Shown here one piece after another: positions 30,548 through 39,011 of a stretch of DNA of 64,000 bases. The notes under the pieces were generated by a model. The model worked only from the letters and a program-made list of their open reading frames with translations. It was not told where the DNA came from and made no database searches. The stretch lies in NCBI GenBank assembly GCA_040879985.1, contig JBBDJH010000018.1, positions 3,528-67,527 of the forward strand. The letters are read 5' to 3'. Source of the DNA: VRUE01 sp040879985. Lineage in GTDB: Bacteria > Actinomycetota > Thermoleophilia > Solirubrobacterales > 70-9. Made by a program: the position numbers and the translations under genes. The stretch's first letter is position 1; every line of letters begins with the position of its first letter.

Positions 30548-31452
30548 TCCGCACCAAAAGCGGCGCGGCGGGGCTCTCGATCGCCTCCAACTCGTTGCTG
30601 ATTGCGATCAAGCTCGCCGCCGGGGCGATCACCGGCTCGATCGCGATCATCACCGAGGCGATCCACTCGCTGATCGATCTCGTCGCCTCCGTCGTCGCCT
30701 TCGTCTCGGTGCGCAAGGCCGGTGAGCCGGCTGACGCCGAGCACCCCTACGGGCACGAGAAGGTGGAAAGCCTGGCGGCGGCGATCGAGGGAATGCTGAT
30801 CCTGGTCGGGGCCGGGATCATCGTCTTCGAGGCGAGCCGCCGGCTGGTCGACGGCGCCGAGGTCCACTCGCTGGGAATCGGGATCGCGGTGATGGGGTTC
30901 TCGGTGGTCGCCAACCTGATCGTCTCGACCGTCCTCTACCGCAAGGCGAGGGAGCACGACTCGCCGGCGCTCGAGGGCGACGCCGCCCACCTGCGCACCG
31001 ATGCGCTCACCTCCGCCGGCGTGCTCGTCGGCCTCGCGCTGGTCGAGCTGACCGGCGTCGTCGCCTTCGACTCGATCACGGCGCTGCTCGTCGCCGCGGC
31101 GATCGTCGTCGCCGGGCTGCGGATCATCCGCCGCTCCTCCGGGGTGCTGGTCGACGAGATCCTGCCCGACGAGGAGATGGACCGGATCGAGGCGGCGATC
31201 GCCGCCGCCCGCACCGCGGAGGTCGCCGGCTACCACAAGCTGCGCGCCCGCCGGGCCGGCAGCCGCCGCTACATCGACCTGCACGTCCAGTACCGCTCGG
31301 GGACCAGCCTCGAGCGTGCCCACGCGCTGGCCCACGCGATGCGCGACGAGATCGAGGCCGCGATCCGCCGCGCCGAGGTCCTGATCCACGTCGAGCCGGA
31401 GACCTCGTTCCGCGACCCCGAGCGGGACGACGGGCCGTTCCGGGCCGGTTAG
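30544..31452 (+). CDS. Cation diffusion facilitator (CDF) metal transporter
   Basis: A 302-residue CDF-family protein. Six membrane segments occupy about residues 8-195 and a cytosolic domain follows (VAGYHKLRARRAGSRRYIDLHVQY, then HALAHAMRDEIEAAI). Metal-site residues appear in TEAIHSLIDL (H/D) and HLRTDALTSAGV (H/D). The HSxxD/HxxxD set is compatible with Zn, Fe or Co; specificity is not resolvable. It is translationally coupled to rdgB. Confidence 0.9.
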   Translation: MIRTKSGAAGLSIASNSLLIAIKLAAGAITGSIAIITEAIHSLIDLVASVVAFVSVRKAGEPADAEHPYGHEKVESLAAAIEGMLILVGAGIIVFEASRRLVDGAEVHSLGIGIAVMGFSVVANLIVSTVLYRKAREHDSPALEGDAAHLRTDALTSAGVLVGLALVELTGVVAFDSITALLVAAAIVVAGLRIIRRSSGVLVDEILPDEEMDRIEAAIAAARTAEVAGYHKLRARRAGSRRYIDLHVQYRSGTSLERAHALAHAMRDEIEAAIRRAEVLIHVEPETSFRDPERDDGPFRAG

Positions 31453-31457
31453 GGGAA

Positions 31458-31607
31458 TCAGGGGCTCGGCAGCAGATTTACCGCGGCAGCGAGGCCGACG
31501 GCGATCACCGTGACCGTGTAGCCGGTGTAGCCGCTGATCGCAAAGAGGATCGCGGCGACCGCGCAGACGGCGACGACGACGATCCAGGAGGCTCGGGCCA
31601 GGGACAC
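31458..31607 (-). CDS. Small two-helix membrane protein
   Basis: A 49-residue ORF from GTG 31607: SLARASWIVVVAVCAVAAILFAIS, a short GYTGYT turn, then VTVIAVGLAAAVNLLPSP. Two transmembrane helices joined by a tight turn are evident. It converges on the CDF gene, from which it is separated by 5 bp, and is divergent from the roadblock-like gene. Too small for family recognition, but the hydrophobic pattern and gene-free fit support it. Confidence 0.5.
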   Translation of the reverse strand: MSLARASWIVVVAVCAVAAILFAISGYTGYTVTVIAVGLAAAVNLLPSP

Positions 31608-31627
31608 GGGTCGGTATTTTGACCGAG

Positions 31628-31996
31628 ATGTCCGACGGGCAAGCGAGCGGGGTGGTTTCGGGCGATGCCGCCGCGGGCGCGCTCGCCTACCTGACCGAGA
31701 TGTCGGTCGACCTGCGCGGCGCCGCGATCCTTGGGCCGGATGGGACGGTGCTGGCCGCCAGCGGCCACCCCGAGCGCTGGCGCGAGGACGTCGCGGCGCT
31801 CTTCGCGGTCGCCGACGAAGCGGGTGGGGAGCCGGTCGAGCAGGTTCACATCGGCACCGAGCAGGGCGAGGTCTTCGCCCTGCGCCACGCCGGCCTGGCC
31901 GCGGTCGCGGTGACCGAGCGATTCGCCCTCGCCTCGCTGACCTTCTTCGACCTGCGCTCGCTGTTGCGCGACCTGGCGGCCGCCGATGACGCCTAA
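31628..31996 (+). CDS. Roadblock/LC7-like domain protein
   Basis: A 122-residue protein. LAYLTEMSVDLRGAAILGPDGTVLAASGHPERWREDVAALFAVADE has the helix-strand-strand pattern of roadblock/LC7 (longin-like) domains, which in actinobacteria regulate small GTPases. No GTPase partner gene is present here. The ATG at 31628 is preferred over a TTG at 31619. The 3' end overlaps the next gene by 11 bp. Confidence 0.55.
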   Translation: MSDGQASGVVSGDAAAGALAYLTEMSVDLRGAAILGPDGTVLAASGHPERWREDVAALFAVADEAGGEPVEQVHIGTEQGEVFALRHAGLAAVAVTERFALASLTFFDLRSLLRDLAAADDA

Positions 31997-32210
31997 GCCC
32001 CACCGCGTCCTGCTCGACCGCGTCTCCGGCTACGCCGACGAGGCCGCCGCCTACATGCGCCGCCGCCGCGCCTCGCGGCGGCCCTTCGCCCGCCTCTACT
32101 ACAGGGGCGGGCGGGCCGAGGACCACGCGGCCGACTCGCGCTCCGGGGGCGAGCTGTTCGTCGCCGCCGGGCGGCTGATCGAGGTCGCCGGCAAGCGGCC
32201 GAAGCCGTGA
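31986..32210 (+). CDS. Hypothetical small basic protein
   Basis: A 74-residue Arg-rich protein (AAAYMRRRRASRRPFARLYYRGGRAED) with no recognisable domain. Its start overlaps the roadblock-like gene by 11 bp and its stop overlaps the tldD GTG by 4 bp (GTGA), so it lies within one coupled unit. Continuity of overlaps on both sides is the main evidence that it is real. Confidence 0.6.
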   Translation: MTPKPHRVLLDRVSGYADEAAAYMRRRRASRRPFARLYYRGGRAEDHAADSRSGGELFVAAGRLIEVAGKRPKP

Positions 32211-33601
32211 AGGGGGGAGGGGAGCTGCTCGACCCGGCGGTCGCCGAGCGGGTGATCGCCCGCGCCCTCGCCCATGGCGGCGAGTTCGCCGAGCTCTTCG
32301 TCGAACGGCGCAGCGGCCTCACCCTGGCGATCGACGAGTCGCGGATCGAGGCGGTGCAGTCCGGCGCCGAAGCGGGGGCGGGCGTGCGGGTGCTGAGCGG
32401 CGGCACGACCTACTTCGCACACGTCGACGGCCTCGACCCGGCGGATCTCGAACGGGCCGCAGGCGAGGCGGCGGCGGCGCTGCGCGGCGAGCGCGCCGAG
32501 CCGCGGGCGCTGCGGGCCGAGGCGACCGAGCCGCAGCCGATCGAGCGCCCGCCCGGCGAGGTTCCGGCGGCGCGCAAGGCGGAGCTGCTGCGCGAGCTGG
32601 ACGAGCGGGCGCGGGCGGCCGGCGCCGAGATCGCCCAGGCGATGGCCTCCTACGGCGAGGCCCGGCGCGAGGTCGCCGTCGCCAACTCCGCCGGCCTGCT
32701 CAGCGGCGACGACCGCACCCGGGTGCGGCTCGGCGCCCAGGTCGTCGCCCGCCGCGGCGACCGGGTCGAGACCGGCGCCGAGACGCTCGGCGGCCACCGC
32801 GGCTTCGAGCTCTTCGACGGCGACCCGGCGGCGATCGCGGCGAGCGCCGCCGGCAAGGCGCTGACCCTGCTCGACGCCGGCCCGGCGCCGACCGGTTCGA
32901 TGCCGGTCGTCGTCGGCGGCGGCTTCGGCGGCGTCCTCTTCCACGAGATGACCGGGCACGGGCTCGAGGCCGACCACGTGCAGAAGGGCGCCAGCGTCTA
33001 CGCCGGCAAGCTCGGCGAGCCGGTCGCCCAGCCGCTGCTCACCGCGTACGACGACGGCCGCCTGCCGGGCGAGTGGGGCAGCGACGCGATCGACGACGAG
33101 GGCACGGCGACGCAGCAGACGCTGGTGATCGAGGACGGCCGCCTGGTCCGCTTCCTCCACGACCGGCAGAGCGCCGAACGGGAAGGCGTCGCCCCGACCG
33201 GCAACGGCCGCCGCGAGAGCTTCCGCCAGCTGCCGATCCCGCGCATGACCAACACGTTCATCGCTCCCGGCGAGGCCGAGCCGGAGGCGATCATCGGCGA
33301 GGTCGAGAAGGGCTTCTACGCCGTCTCCTTCGCCGGCGGACAGGTCGACCCGGCGACCGGCGACTTCGTCTTCGGCGTCAACGAGGGCTACCTGATCGAG
33401 GGCGGCAGGGTGACCCGGCCCTGCCGCGGCGCGACCCTGGTCGGCAACTGCCTGCAGGCCCTGGCGGCGATCGACGCGGTCGGCAACGACTTCTGGATGA
33501 AGACCGGGATCTGCGGCAAGGGCGGCCAGAAAGTCCCGGTCGGCACCGGCCAGGGCCACGTCCGGATCGCCGCGATGACGGTCGGCGGGACCGCGGCGTG
33601 A
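32207..33601 (+). CDS. tldD: Metalloprotease TldD subunit
   Basis: A 464-residue TldD-family protein. With TldE it forms a heterodimeric zinc protease that degrades unfolded peptides and matures some ribosomally made peptides. The zinc motif is H246-E-M-T-G-H251 in VLFHEMTGHGLEADH, followed by the conserved NTFIAPGEAEPEAII and FVFGVNEGYLIEGG blocks. It starts at GTG 32207 and its stop is overlapped by tldE (GTGA). Confidence 0.95.
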   Translation: MKGGGELLDPAVAERVIARALAHGGEFAELFVERRSGLTLAIDESRIEAVQSGAEAGAGVRVLSGGTTYFAHVDGLDPADLERAAGEAAAALRGERAEPRALRAEATEPQPIERPPGEVPAARKAELLRELDERARAAGAEIAQAMASYGEARREVAVANSAGLLSGDDRTRVRLGAQVVARRGDRVETGAETLGGHRGFELFDGDPAAIAASAAGKALTLLDAGPAPTGSMPVVVGGGFGGVLFHEMTGHGLEADHVQKGASVYAGKLGEPVAQPLLTAYDDGRLPGEWGSDAIDDEGTATQQTLVIEDGRLVRFLHDRQSAEREGVAPTGNGRRESFRQLPIPRMTNTFIAPGEAEPEAIIGEVEKGFYAVSFAGGQVDPATGDFVFGVNEGYLIEGGRVTRPCRGATLVGNCLQALAAIDAVGNDFWMKTGICGKGGQKVPVGTGQGHVRIAAMTVGGTAA

Positions 33602-34956
33602 GCGGCCTCGCCGAGCGCGCCGCGGAGGCGGTCGAGCTGGCCGTCGCGGCCGGCGCCGGCGATGCCGAGGCCTACGCAAGCGAGGCGGAGAACCGCGAGG
33701 TCCGCGTCCACGGCGGCGCGGTCGAGAGCCTGACCGCGGCGACCCAGCGCGGGCTCGGCCTGCGCGTCTGGATCGGCGGCCGGGCCGGCTACGGCTTCGG
33801 CACCGACCTCTCGGCGCAGGGGGTGGCCGCGATCGCGGCGCGCGCGGTCGAGGCCGCCCGGGTCGCCGACGAGGACGAGTTCGCCGCCGCCCCGGCCGGC
33901 GGCGGGGAGGCGCCGCCGGACCTGGCGGGGTTGAGCGACCCTTCGCGCGCGCAGCGCTCGCCGGCCCAGATCGCCGACCTGGCCCTGGCCGTGGAGCGGT
34001 CCGCGCTCGAGGCCGACGGCAGGATCGCCGCGGTCGAGCAGGCGGTCTACTTCGACAGCGCCGAGCGGGTCGCGATCGCGGCCTCCTCGGCGGCCGGCGG
34101 CGAGTACGAGACGACCAGCTGCTACGCCTACCTGCAGGCGCTGGCCGACGGCGGCGACGGCCGCGAGACCGGGCTCGGCTTCGGCCTCGCCCGCGGCCCG
34201 GCGGGGCTCGACCCGGTGGCGATCGGTCGCGAGGGCGCCGCCCGCGCAACCGAGATGATCGGGTCCTCGAAGCCGGCCTCGCGCAGCTGCCCGGTGGTGC
34301 TCGACCCGACCGTCGCCGCCAGCTTCGTCGGCCTGCTCGGCAAAGCGGTCGGCGCCGACTCGGTGCAGCGCGGCCGCTCGCCGCTCGCCGAGCGGCTCGG
34401 CGACGAGGTGGCGGGCGAGGCCTTCGTGCTCTACGACGACGGCCTCGATCCCGCCGGCTTCGCGAGCGCGCCGATCGACGCCGAGGGGACGCCGCGCCGG
34501 CGCACGGCGCTGGTCGAGGGCGGCCGTCTGCGCGGCTTCCTCTACGACGCCTACACGGCGCGCCGCGGCGGCGCCGCGTCGACCGGCAACGCCGGCCGCT
34601 CCGGCTACCGCTCGCCGCCGGCGGTCTCAACCTCGAACCTGATCGTCGGCGCCGGCGCGGCGAGCTTCGGGCAGCTGCTCGGCGAGGCCGGCGACGGGGT
34701 TCTGATCACCGACGTCGCCGGCCTGCACTCGGGCGTCAACCCGGTCACCGGCGTCTTCTCGGTCGGCGCCTCGGGGCGGGCGATCAGGGCCGGCGAGCCG
34801 GCCGAGCCGCTGCGTGAGTTCACGATCGCCAGCGACCTGGTCTCGATGCTGCGGGCCGTGCGGGCGGCGGGATCGGAGCCTCGCTGGGTGCCCTTCGGCG
34901 GCTCGGTCAGCGCCCCGCCGCTGCTGATCGGCGAGATGACCGTAAGCGGCTCCTGA
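33598..34956 (+). CDS. tldE: TldE/PmbA subunit
   Basis: A 452-residue TldE/PmbA protein, the partner of TldD that lacks its own zinc-binding HExxxH motif. It shows QRGLGLRVWIGGRAGYGFGTDLS near the N-terminus, and CPVVLDPTVAASFVGLL, GYRSPPAVSTSNLIVGAG and GLHSGVNPVTGVFSVGASG later. The GTG at 33598 lies inside the tldD stop. The pair acts in the cytosol. No precursor-peptide gene for a modified peptide was recognised nearby. Confidence 0.93.
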   Translation: MSGLAERAAEAVELAVAAGAGDAEAYASEAENREVRVHGGAVESLTAATQRGLGLRVWIGGRAGYGFGTDLSAQGVAAIAARAVEAARVADEDEFAAAPAGGGEAPPDLAGLSDPSRAQRSPAQIADLALAVERSALEADGRIAAVEQAVYFDSAERVAIAASSAAGGEYETTSCYAYLQALADGGDGRETGLGFGLARGPAGLDPVAIGREGAARATEMIGSSKPASRSCPVVLDPTVAASFVGLLGKAVGADSVQRGRSPLAERLGDEVAGEAFVLYDDGLDPAGFASAPIDAEGTPRRRTALVEGGRLRGFLYDAYTARRGGAASTGNAGRSGYRSPPAVSTSNLIVGAGAASFGQLLGEAGDGVLITDVAGLHSGVNPVTGVFSVGASGRAIRAGEPAEPLREFTIASDLVSMLRAVRAAGSEPRWVPFGGSVSAPPLLIGEMTVSGS

Positions 34957-35045
34957 GCGCCGCTCGGGCGACAGGCACGCAGATACGCCGTGCCCGCTGT
35001 TAGATTGCCGCCGACTTCAACGACCGACGACGGAGGAGCTTCGAC

Positions 35046-35324
35046 GTGACCAAGGCTGAGTTTCTGGACCAACTGGCGGCTGACGAGCGTGTGGGCAGCA
35101 AGAAAGCGGCGAGCGACGCGCTCGACGCGGTGCTCGAGACGATCACCGACACCCTGAGCGGTGGGGGCGAGGTCAGCTTCACCGGCTTCGGCAAATTCCA
35201 CGTGGCCGAGCGCGGCCCGCGCCAGGGCGTCAACCCGCGCACCGGCGAAAGGATCACGATCCCGGGCGGCAAGGTGCCCCGCTTCTCCGCCGGCTCGGCG
35301 CTGAAGGCCAAGGTCAAGGGCTGA
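35046..35324 (+). CDS. hup: DNA-binding protein HU
   Basis: A 92-residue histone-like protein: TKAEFLDQLAADERVGSKKAASDALDAVLETITDTLSGGGEVSFTGFGKFHV, followed by the DNA-minor-groove arm RQGVNPRTGERITIPGGKVPRFSAGSALKAKV. The GTG at 35046 has GGAGGAG upstream. It lacks the long Lys/Ala tail of mycobacterial HupB. Its stop overlaps the probable start of the LysM gene. Confidence 0.96.
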   Translation: MTKAEFLDQLAADERVGSKKAASDALDAVLETITDTLSGGGEVSFTGFGKFHVAERGPRQGVNPRTGERITIPGGKVPRFSAGSALKAKVKG

Positions 35325-35641
35325 GCTCCAGAGCACCCGCCAGATTTCTCGCCGCCGCCGCCGTCCTCAGCGGCTTCGTCGTCGTGATCGTTGTGATCGC
35401 GGCGGCGCTCGGCGGCGGCGACGGCGGTGACGGCGACCGCCCCAGCGGCGGTTCGACCTCCGCCGGACAGGCGAAGGGCAAGAACGGCGCCCCGAGCCCG
35501 AAGGCCTACGAGGTGCAGAGCGGCGACACGCTGACCTCGATCGCCCGCGAGACCGGCGTGCCGGTCTCGCGCATCGTCAGGCTGAATCCCGGGGTCGACC
35601 CGCAGATCCTGATCGCGGGCGAAAAGCTGAAGCTGCGGTGA
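35321..35641 (+). CDS. Membrane-anchored LysM protein, probable CTG start
   Basis: A LysM domain (YEVQSGDTLTSIARETGVPVSRIVRLNPGVDPQILIAGEKLKLR) at the C-terminus binds peptidoglycan. The only canonical starts (GTG 35384 and 35393) cut into the hydrophobic segment. Coding in frame continues upstream as SSRAPARFLAAAAVLSGFVVVIVVIAAALGG, a complete signal anchor, back to a CTG at 35321 that overlaps the HU stop as CTGA. I place the start there by inference, giving 106 residues. The stop overlaps the carboxypeptidase GTG, so expression with that cell-wall enzyme is coupled. Confidence 0.75.
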   Translation: MSSRAPARFLAAAAVLSGFVVVIVVIAAALGGGDGGDGDRPSGGSTSAGQAKGKNGAPSPKAYEVQSGDTLTSIARETGVPVSRIVRLNPGVDPQILIAGEKLKLR

Positions 35642-36813
35642 GGCGCCGCCTGCTCGCCGCGCTGCTCGGCGCGGCCCTGCTCGCGGCGGCGCCTGCCTCC
35701 GCCGCCGAGCCGCCGCGGCTCGAAGCGCGCGCCTGGGCCCTGATCGACGCCCGCTCGGGCGACGTCCTCGCCTCCCACGCGGGCTCGCGGCGCCTGCCGA
35801 TCGCCAGCACGACGAAGTTGATGACCGCCTACGTCGCCCGGCGCGAGCTGCCGCTCGACAGGCTGGTCAGGGCCGCCCCCTATGCGGCGATCTACGGCGA
35901 GTCGCTGCTCGAACTGCGGCCCGGCGAGCCGGTCAGCGTGCGCGACCTGCTCAACGGCCTGATCCTCAGCAGCGGCAACGACGCCGCCTATGCCCTGGCC
36001 CTGGCCGTGGCCGGCTCGGAAGCGGCCTTCGTGCGCCAGATGAACCTGCGGGCGGCGGCGCTGGGCCTGGCCGACACCCACTACGCCAACCCGATCGGCC
36101 TCGACCAGGCGGGCAACTACTCGAGCGCGCTCGACCTGACCGCGCTGGCGCGACGCCTGCTGCGCGACCCGACGATGGCCGCGATCGCCGCCTCGCGCGG
36201 CGCCGTGCTGCATAGCCTGCGGCCGCCGCGGCGGATCGAGACGATCAACGACCTCCTGCTCGCGGAGCCCTGGGCGAGCGGGGTCAAGACCGGCCACACC
36301 CTCGATGCCGGCTACGTCCTCGTCGGCTCCGGCCGTCGCAACGGGGCCGAGCTGATCTCCGCCGTGCTCGGCACCGCGAGTGAGGCCGCGCGCGACGGTG
36401 AGACCGCCCGGCTGCTCGAGTACGGCTTCTCCAGGTACCGCAAGCGGGTGCCGGTCCGGGCCGGGCAGTCGCTCGCCGAGCCGTCGATCCGCTATGCCGG
36501 CGGCGAGCTGCCGCTGCGCGCCACGCGCACCGTCGCCGTCGGCCTGCGCCGCGGCCAGCGGCCCACCGTCCGCGTCAGGGCGCCCGAGCAGGTCGAGGGG
36601 CCGCTGCGCCGCGGCGCCGTGCTCGGCCGCGCGCTGGTCTTCGTCGACGGCCTGCGCGCGGCTGCGGTGCCGCTGCGGGCGGGCCGCGCCGTGCCCGCGG
36701 CGACCCGGTTGGAGCGGCTGCGCAGCTTCGTCGCCGACAACGCGCTCTGGCTCGTTTTGGCCCTGTCGGCCATACTGGTCGCAGCGACTGTACGGAGGCG
36801 CCAAAGGCGATGA
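35638..36813 (+). CDS. dacA: D-alanyl-D-alanine carboxypeptidase (penicillin-binding protein, S11)
   Basis: A 391-residue class C-type low-molecular-weight PBP that trims the terminal D-Ala of peptidoglycan stem peptides. The signal peptide (1-22) ends at ASAAEPP. Catalytic motifs are S57-T-T-K60, S112-G-N114 and K217-T-G. A C-terminal beta domain and a membrane anchor (NALWLVLALSAILVAATV) follow. It starts at GTG 35638, overlapping the LysM stop, and its own stop overlaps the kinase ATG. Confidence 0.94.
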   Translation: MRRRLLAALLGAALLAAAPASAAEPPRLEARAWALIDARSGDVLASHAGSRRLPIASTTKLMTAYVARRELPLDRLVRAAPYAAIYGESLLELRPGEPVSVRDLLNGLILSSGNDAAYALALAVAGSEAAFVRQMNLRAAALGLADTHYANPIGLDQAGNYSSALDLTALARRLLRDPTMAAIAASRGAVLHSLRPPRRIETINDLLLAEPWASGVKTGHTLDAGYVLVGSGRRNGAELISAVLGTASEAARDGETARLLEYGFSRYRKRVPVRAGQSLAEPSIRYAGGELPLRATRTVAVGLRRGQRPTVRVRAPEQVEGPLRRGAVLGRALVFVDGLRAAAVPLRAGRAVPAATRLERLRSFVADNALWLVLALSAILVAATVRRRQRR

Positions 36814-37766
36814 TTCTCACCGTAACCCTCAACGCCGCGATCGACCGCACGGTCGCGGTGCCCAATTTCCGCCTCGGCCGCCGTCACCGCGCGGTCGAGA
36901 GCCGCACGGTCGCCGGCGGCAAGGGGATCAACGTCGCCCGCGCCCTGCGCCTGCTGGGCCGGCCGGTGATCGCCGCCGGCTTCGCCGGCGGGCCGACCGG
37001 CAACCGCGTGCTGGAGCAGCTGCGCAACGAGGCAATCCTCACCGACTTCACCTGGATCGCCGGCGAGACGCGGATCAACATGGCCGTGGTCGACCCGACC
37101 TCCGGCGAGCAGACCGAGATCAACGAGCGCGGCCCGGCGGTCAGTCCGGAGGAGGTCGAGCGCCTGGTCGAGCGGCTGCGCTACCTCGCCGACGGGGCGA
37201 AGATCTGCGTGATCGCCGGCACGCTGCCGCCCGGCGCCGCGCCCGACCTCTACGCACGCCTGATCGGCGACCTGCGCGAGAGCGGCGTCACCTCGATCCT
37301 CGACGCCGAGGGCGAGCCGATGCTGGCCGGCCTGCGCGCCGGCGCCTCGGTCGTCACCCCCAACGAGCGCGAGGCCGAGGAGCTGGTCGGCCAGGAGTTC
37401 GCCGACCGCGAGGACTTCGTCCACGGGCTCTCCGAGCTGGTCCGCCTCGGCGCCGGCGAGGCGGCGATCACGCGGCCCGACGGCTGCGTCGCCGTGGTCG
37501 GCCGGGGCGCCGAGCGGCGCCTGCTCGAGGTCCGCACCAAGCCGCTCGAGCCGGTTTCCACGGTCGGCTCCGGCGACGCCTTCCTGGCCGGTTACGCCGC
37601 CGGCCTCTACGACGGCCGCGAGCCGGCCGACTGCCTCGCCTACGGCGTCGCCTGCGGCGCCGAGTCGACCCAGCACTTCGGCGCCGGCACCGTCGACCGC
37701 CGCCGGGTCGAGCGCCTGCTCGCCGAGGTCGAGGTGCGCGATCTGGAGGTCCCCGCGGAAGTGTAG
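36810..37766 (+). CDS. PfkB-family sugar kinase, 1-phosphofructokinase type
   Basis: A 318-residue ribokinase-fold kinase: MILTVTLNAAIDRTVAVPNF and GGKGINVARALRLLG are the signatures of the 1-phosphofructokinase/tagatose-6-phosphate kinase group, and the catalytic base region is STVGSGDAFLAGYAAGL. The phosphoryl acceptor is a sugar phosphate, but the exact one is uncertain without a PTS or lac operon nearby. The ATG is coupled to the carboxypeptidase stop (ATGA). Confidence 0.88.
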   Translation: MILTVTLNAAIDRTVAVPNFRLGRRHRAVESRTVAGGKGINVARALRLLGRPVIAAGFAGGPTGNRVLEQLRNEAILTDFTWIAGETRINMAVVDPTSGEQTEINERGPAVSPEEVERLVERLRYLADGAKICVIAGTLPPGAAPDLYARLIGDLRESGVTSILDAEGEPMLAGLRAGASVVTPNEREAEELVGQEFADREDFVHGLSELVRLGAGEAAITRPDGCVAVVGRGAERRLLEVRTKPLEPVSTVGSGDAFLAGYAAGLYDGREPADCLAYGVACGAESTQHFGAGTVDRRRVERLLAEVEVRDLEVPAEV

Positions 37767-37805
37767 GCTGGCTGTTCAAGGCCACCACTTCTCTGGAGGA
37801 TCGAT

Positions 37806-39011
37806 TTGGAGATCGATATCGGTCGAGGCAAGAAGGGGCGGCGCGCCTACGGTTTCGATGACATCGCGATCGTTCCGTCGCGCCGCACCCGCGATCCCGA
37901 CGACATAGACATCAGCTGGGACCTCGGTCCCTACCGCTTCGAGCTGCCGCTCGTCGCCTCGGCGATGGACGGCGTGGTCAGTCCCGACACCGCCGTCCTG
38001 GTCAACGAGCTGGGCGGTCTCGGCGTGCTCAACCTCGAGGGGGTCTGGACCCGCTTCGAGAACGCCGAGGAGCAGCTCGAGAGGGTCGCCGCCGCGCCCA
38101 AGCACGAGGCGACCCGGATCATGCAGGAGATCTACACCGAGCCGGTCAAGCCGGAGCTGATCGGGCAGCGGATCGCCGAGATCAAGCAGCGCGGCGCCGT
38201 CGCCTGCGGCTCGCTGACCCCGCAGAAGGTCCGCGACAACTACGAGATCGCGGTCGAGGCCGGGATCGACATCCTCGTCATCCAGGGCACCGTGATCTCC
38301 GCCGAACACGTCTCGACCTCGGTCGAGCCGCTCAACCTGAAGGAGTTCATTGCCGAAGTGCCGGTGCCGACCGTGGTCGGCGGCTGCGCCTCCTACTCGA
38401 CCGGCCTGCACCTGATGCGGACCGGAGCCGTCGGCGTCCTCGTCGGGGTCGGCCCGGGCGCCGCCTGCACGACCCGCGGCGTGCTCGGCATCGGCGTGCC
38501 GCAGGCGACCGCGATCGCCGACGTCGCCGCCGCCCGCGCCCAGCACATGCTGGAGACCGGCGAGTACGTCAACGTGATCGCCGACGGCGGCATGCGCACC
38601 GGCGGCGACGTCTCCAAGGCGATCGCCGTCGGCGCCGACGCGGTGATGGTCGGCTCGCCGCTGGCCCGCGCCAAGGAGGCGCCGGGTCGCGGCTTCCACT
38701 GGGGGATGGCGACCTTCCATCCCTCGCTGCCGCGCGGCACCCGCGTCTCGACCAAGCAGGACGGGACGATGGAGGAAATCCTGCTCGGCCCGGCCCAGGA
38801 GAACGACGGCACGTTCAACCTGATGGGGGCGCTGAAAACCTCGATGGCGACGACCGGCTACGAGGACATCCGCTCCTTCCAGCGGGCCGAGGTGATGGTC
38901 GCCCCGGCGCTGATGAGCGAGGGCAAGAAGCTGCAGAACGAGCAGTCGGTGGGGATGGGCTCCAACGGTCGCGCGGCGGTATCGGCCGGTGTTGGAGTCG
39001 CCGACGACTGA
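37806..39011 (+). CDS. guaB3: GuaB3 family IMP dehydrogenase-related protein
   Basis: A 401-residue TIM-barrel protein of the GuaB3 subgroup found in actinobacteria and cyanobacteria. The active-site loop is GVGPGAACTTRGVLGIGVPQ with the catalytic Cys, and ADGGMRTGGDVSKAIAVGADAVMVGSPLA forms the phosphate site. It lacks the CBS insertion of canonical GuaB. It probably oxidises IMP to XMP, or has a related role in the guanine branch. It starts at TTG 37806 with GGAGG seven bases upstream. It overlaps guaA by 23 bp. Confidence 0.92.
   Translation: MEIDIGRGKKGRRAYGFDDIAIVPSRRTRDPDDIDISWDLGPYRFELPLVASAMDGVVSPDTAVLVNELGGLGVLNLEGVWTRFENAEEQLERVAAAPKHEATRIMQEIYTEPVKPELIGQRIAEIKQRGAVACGSLTPQKVRDNYEIAVEAGIDILVIQGTVISAEHVSTSVEPLNLKEFIAEVPVPTVVGGCASYSTGLHLMRTGAVGVLVGVGPGAACTTRGVLGIGVPQATAIADVAAARAQHMLETGEYVNVIADGGMRTGGDVSKAIAVGADAVMVGSPLARAKEAPGRGFHWGMATFHPSLPRGTRVSTKQDGTMEEILLGPAQENDGTFNLMGALKTSMATTGYEDIRSFQRAEVMVAPALMSEGKKLQNEQSVGMGSNGRAAVSAGVGVADD

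Noticed and set aside
32099..34630. 843-aa minus-strand ORF
   Set aside because: It is antisense to tldD-tldE, and its composition is Arg/Gly-biased with no domain.
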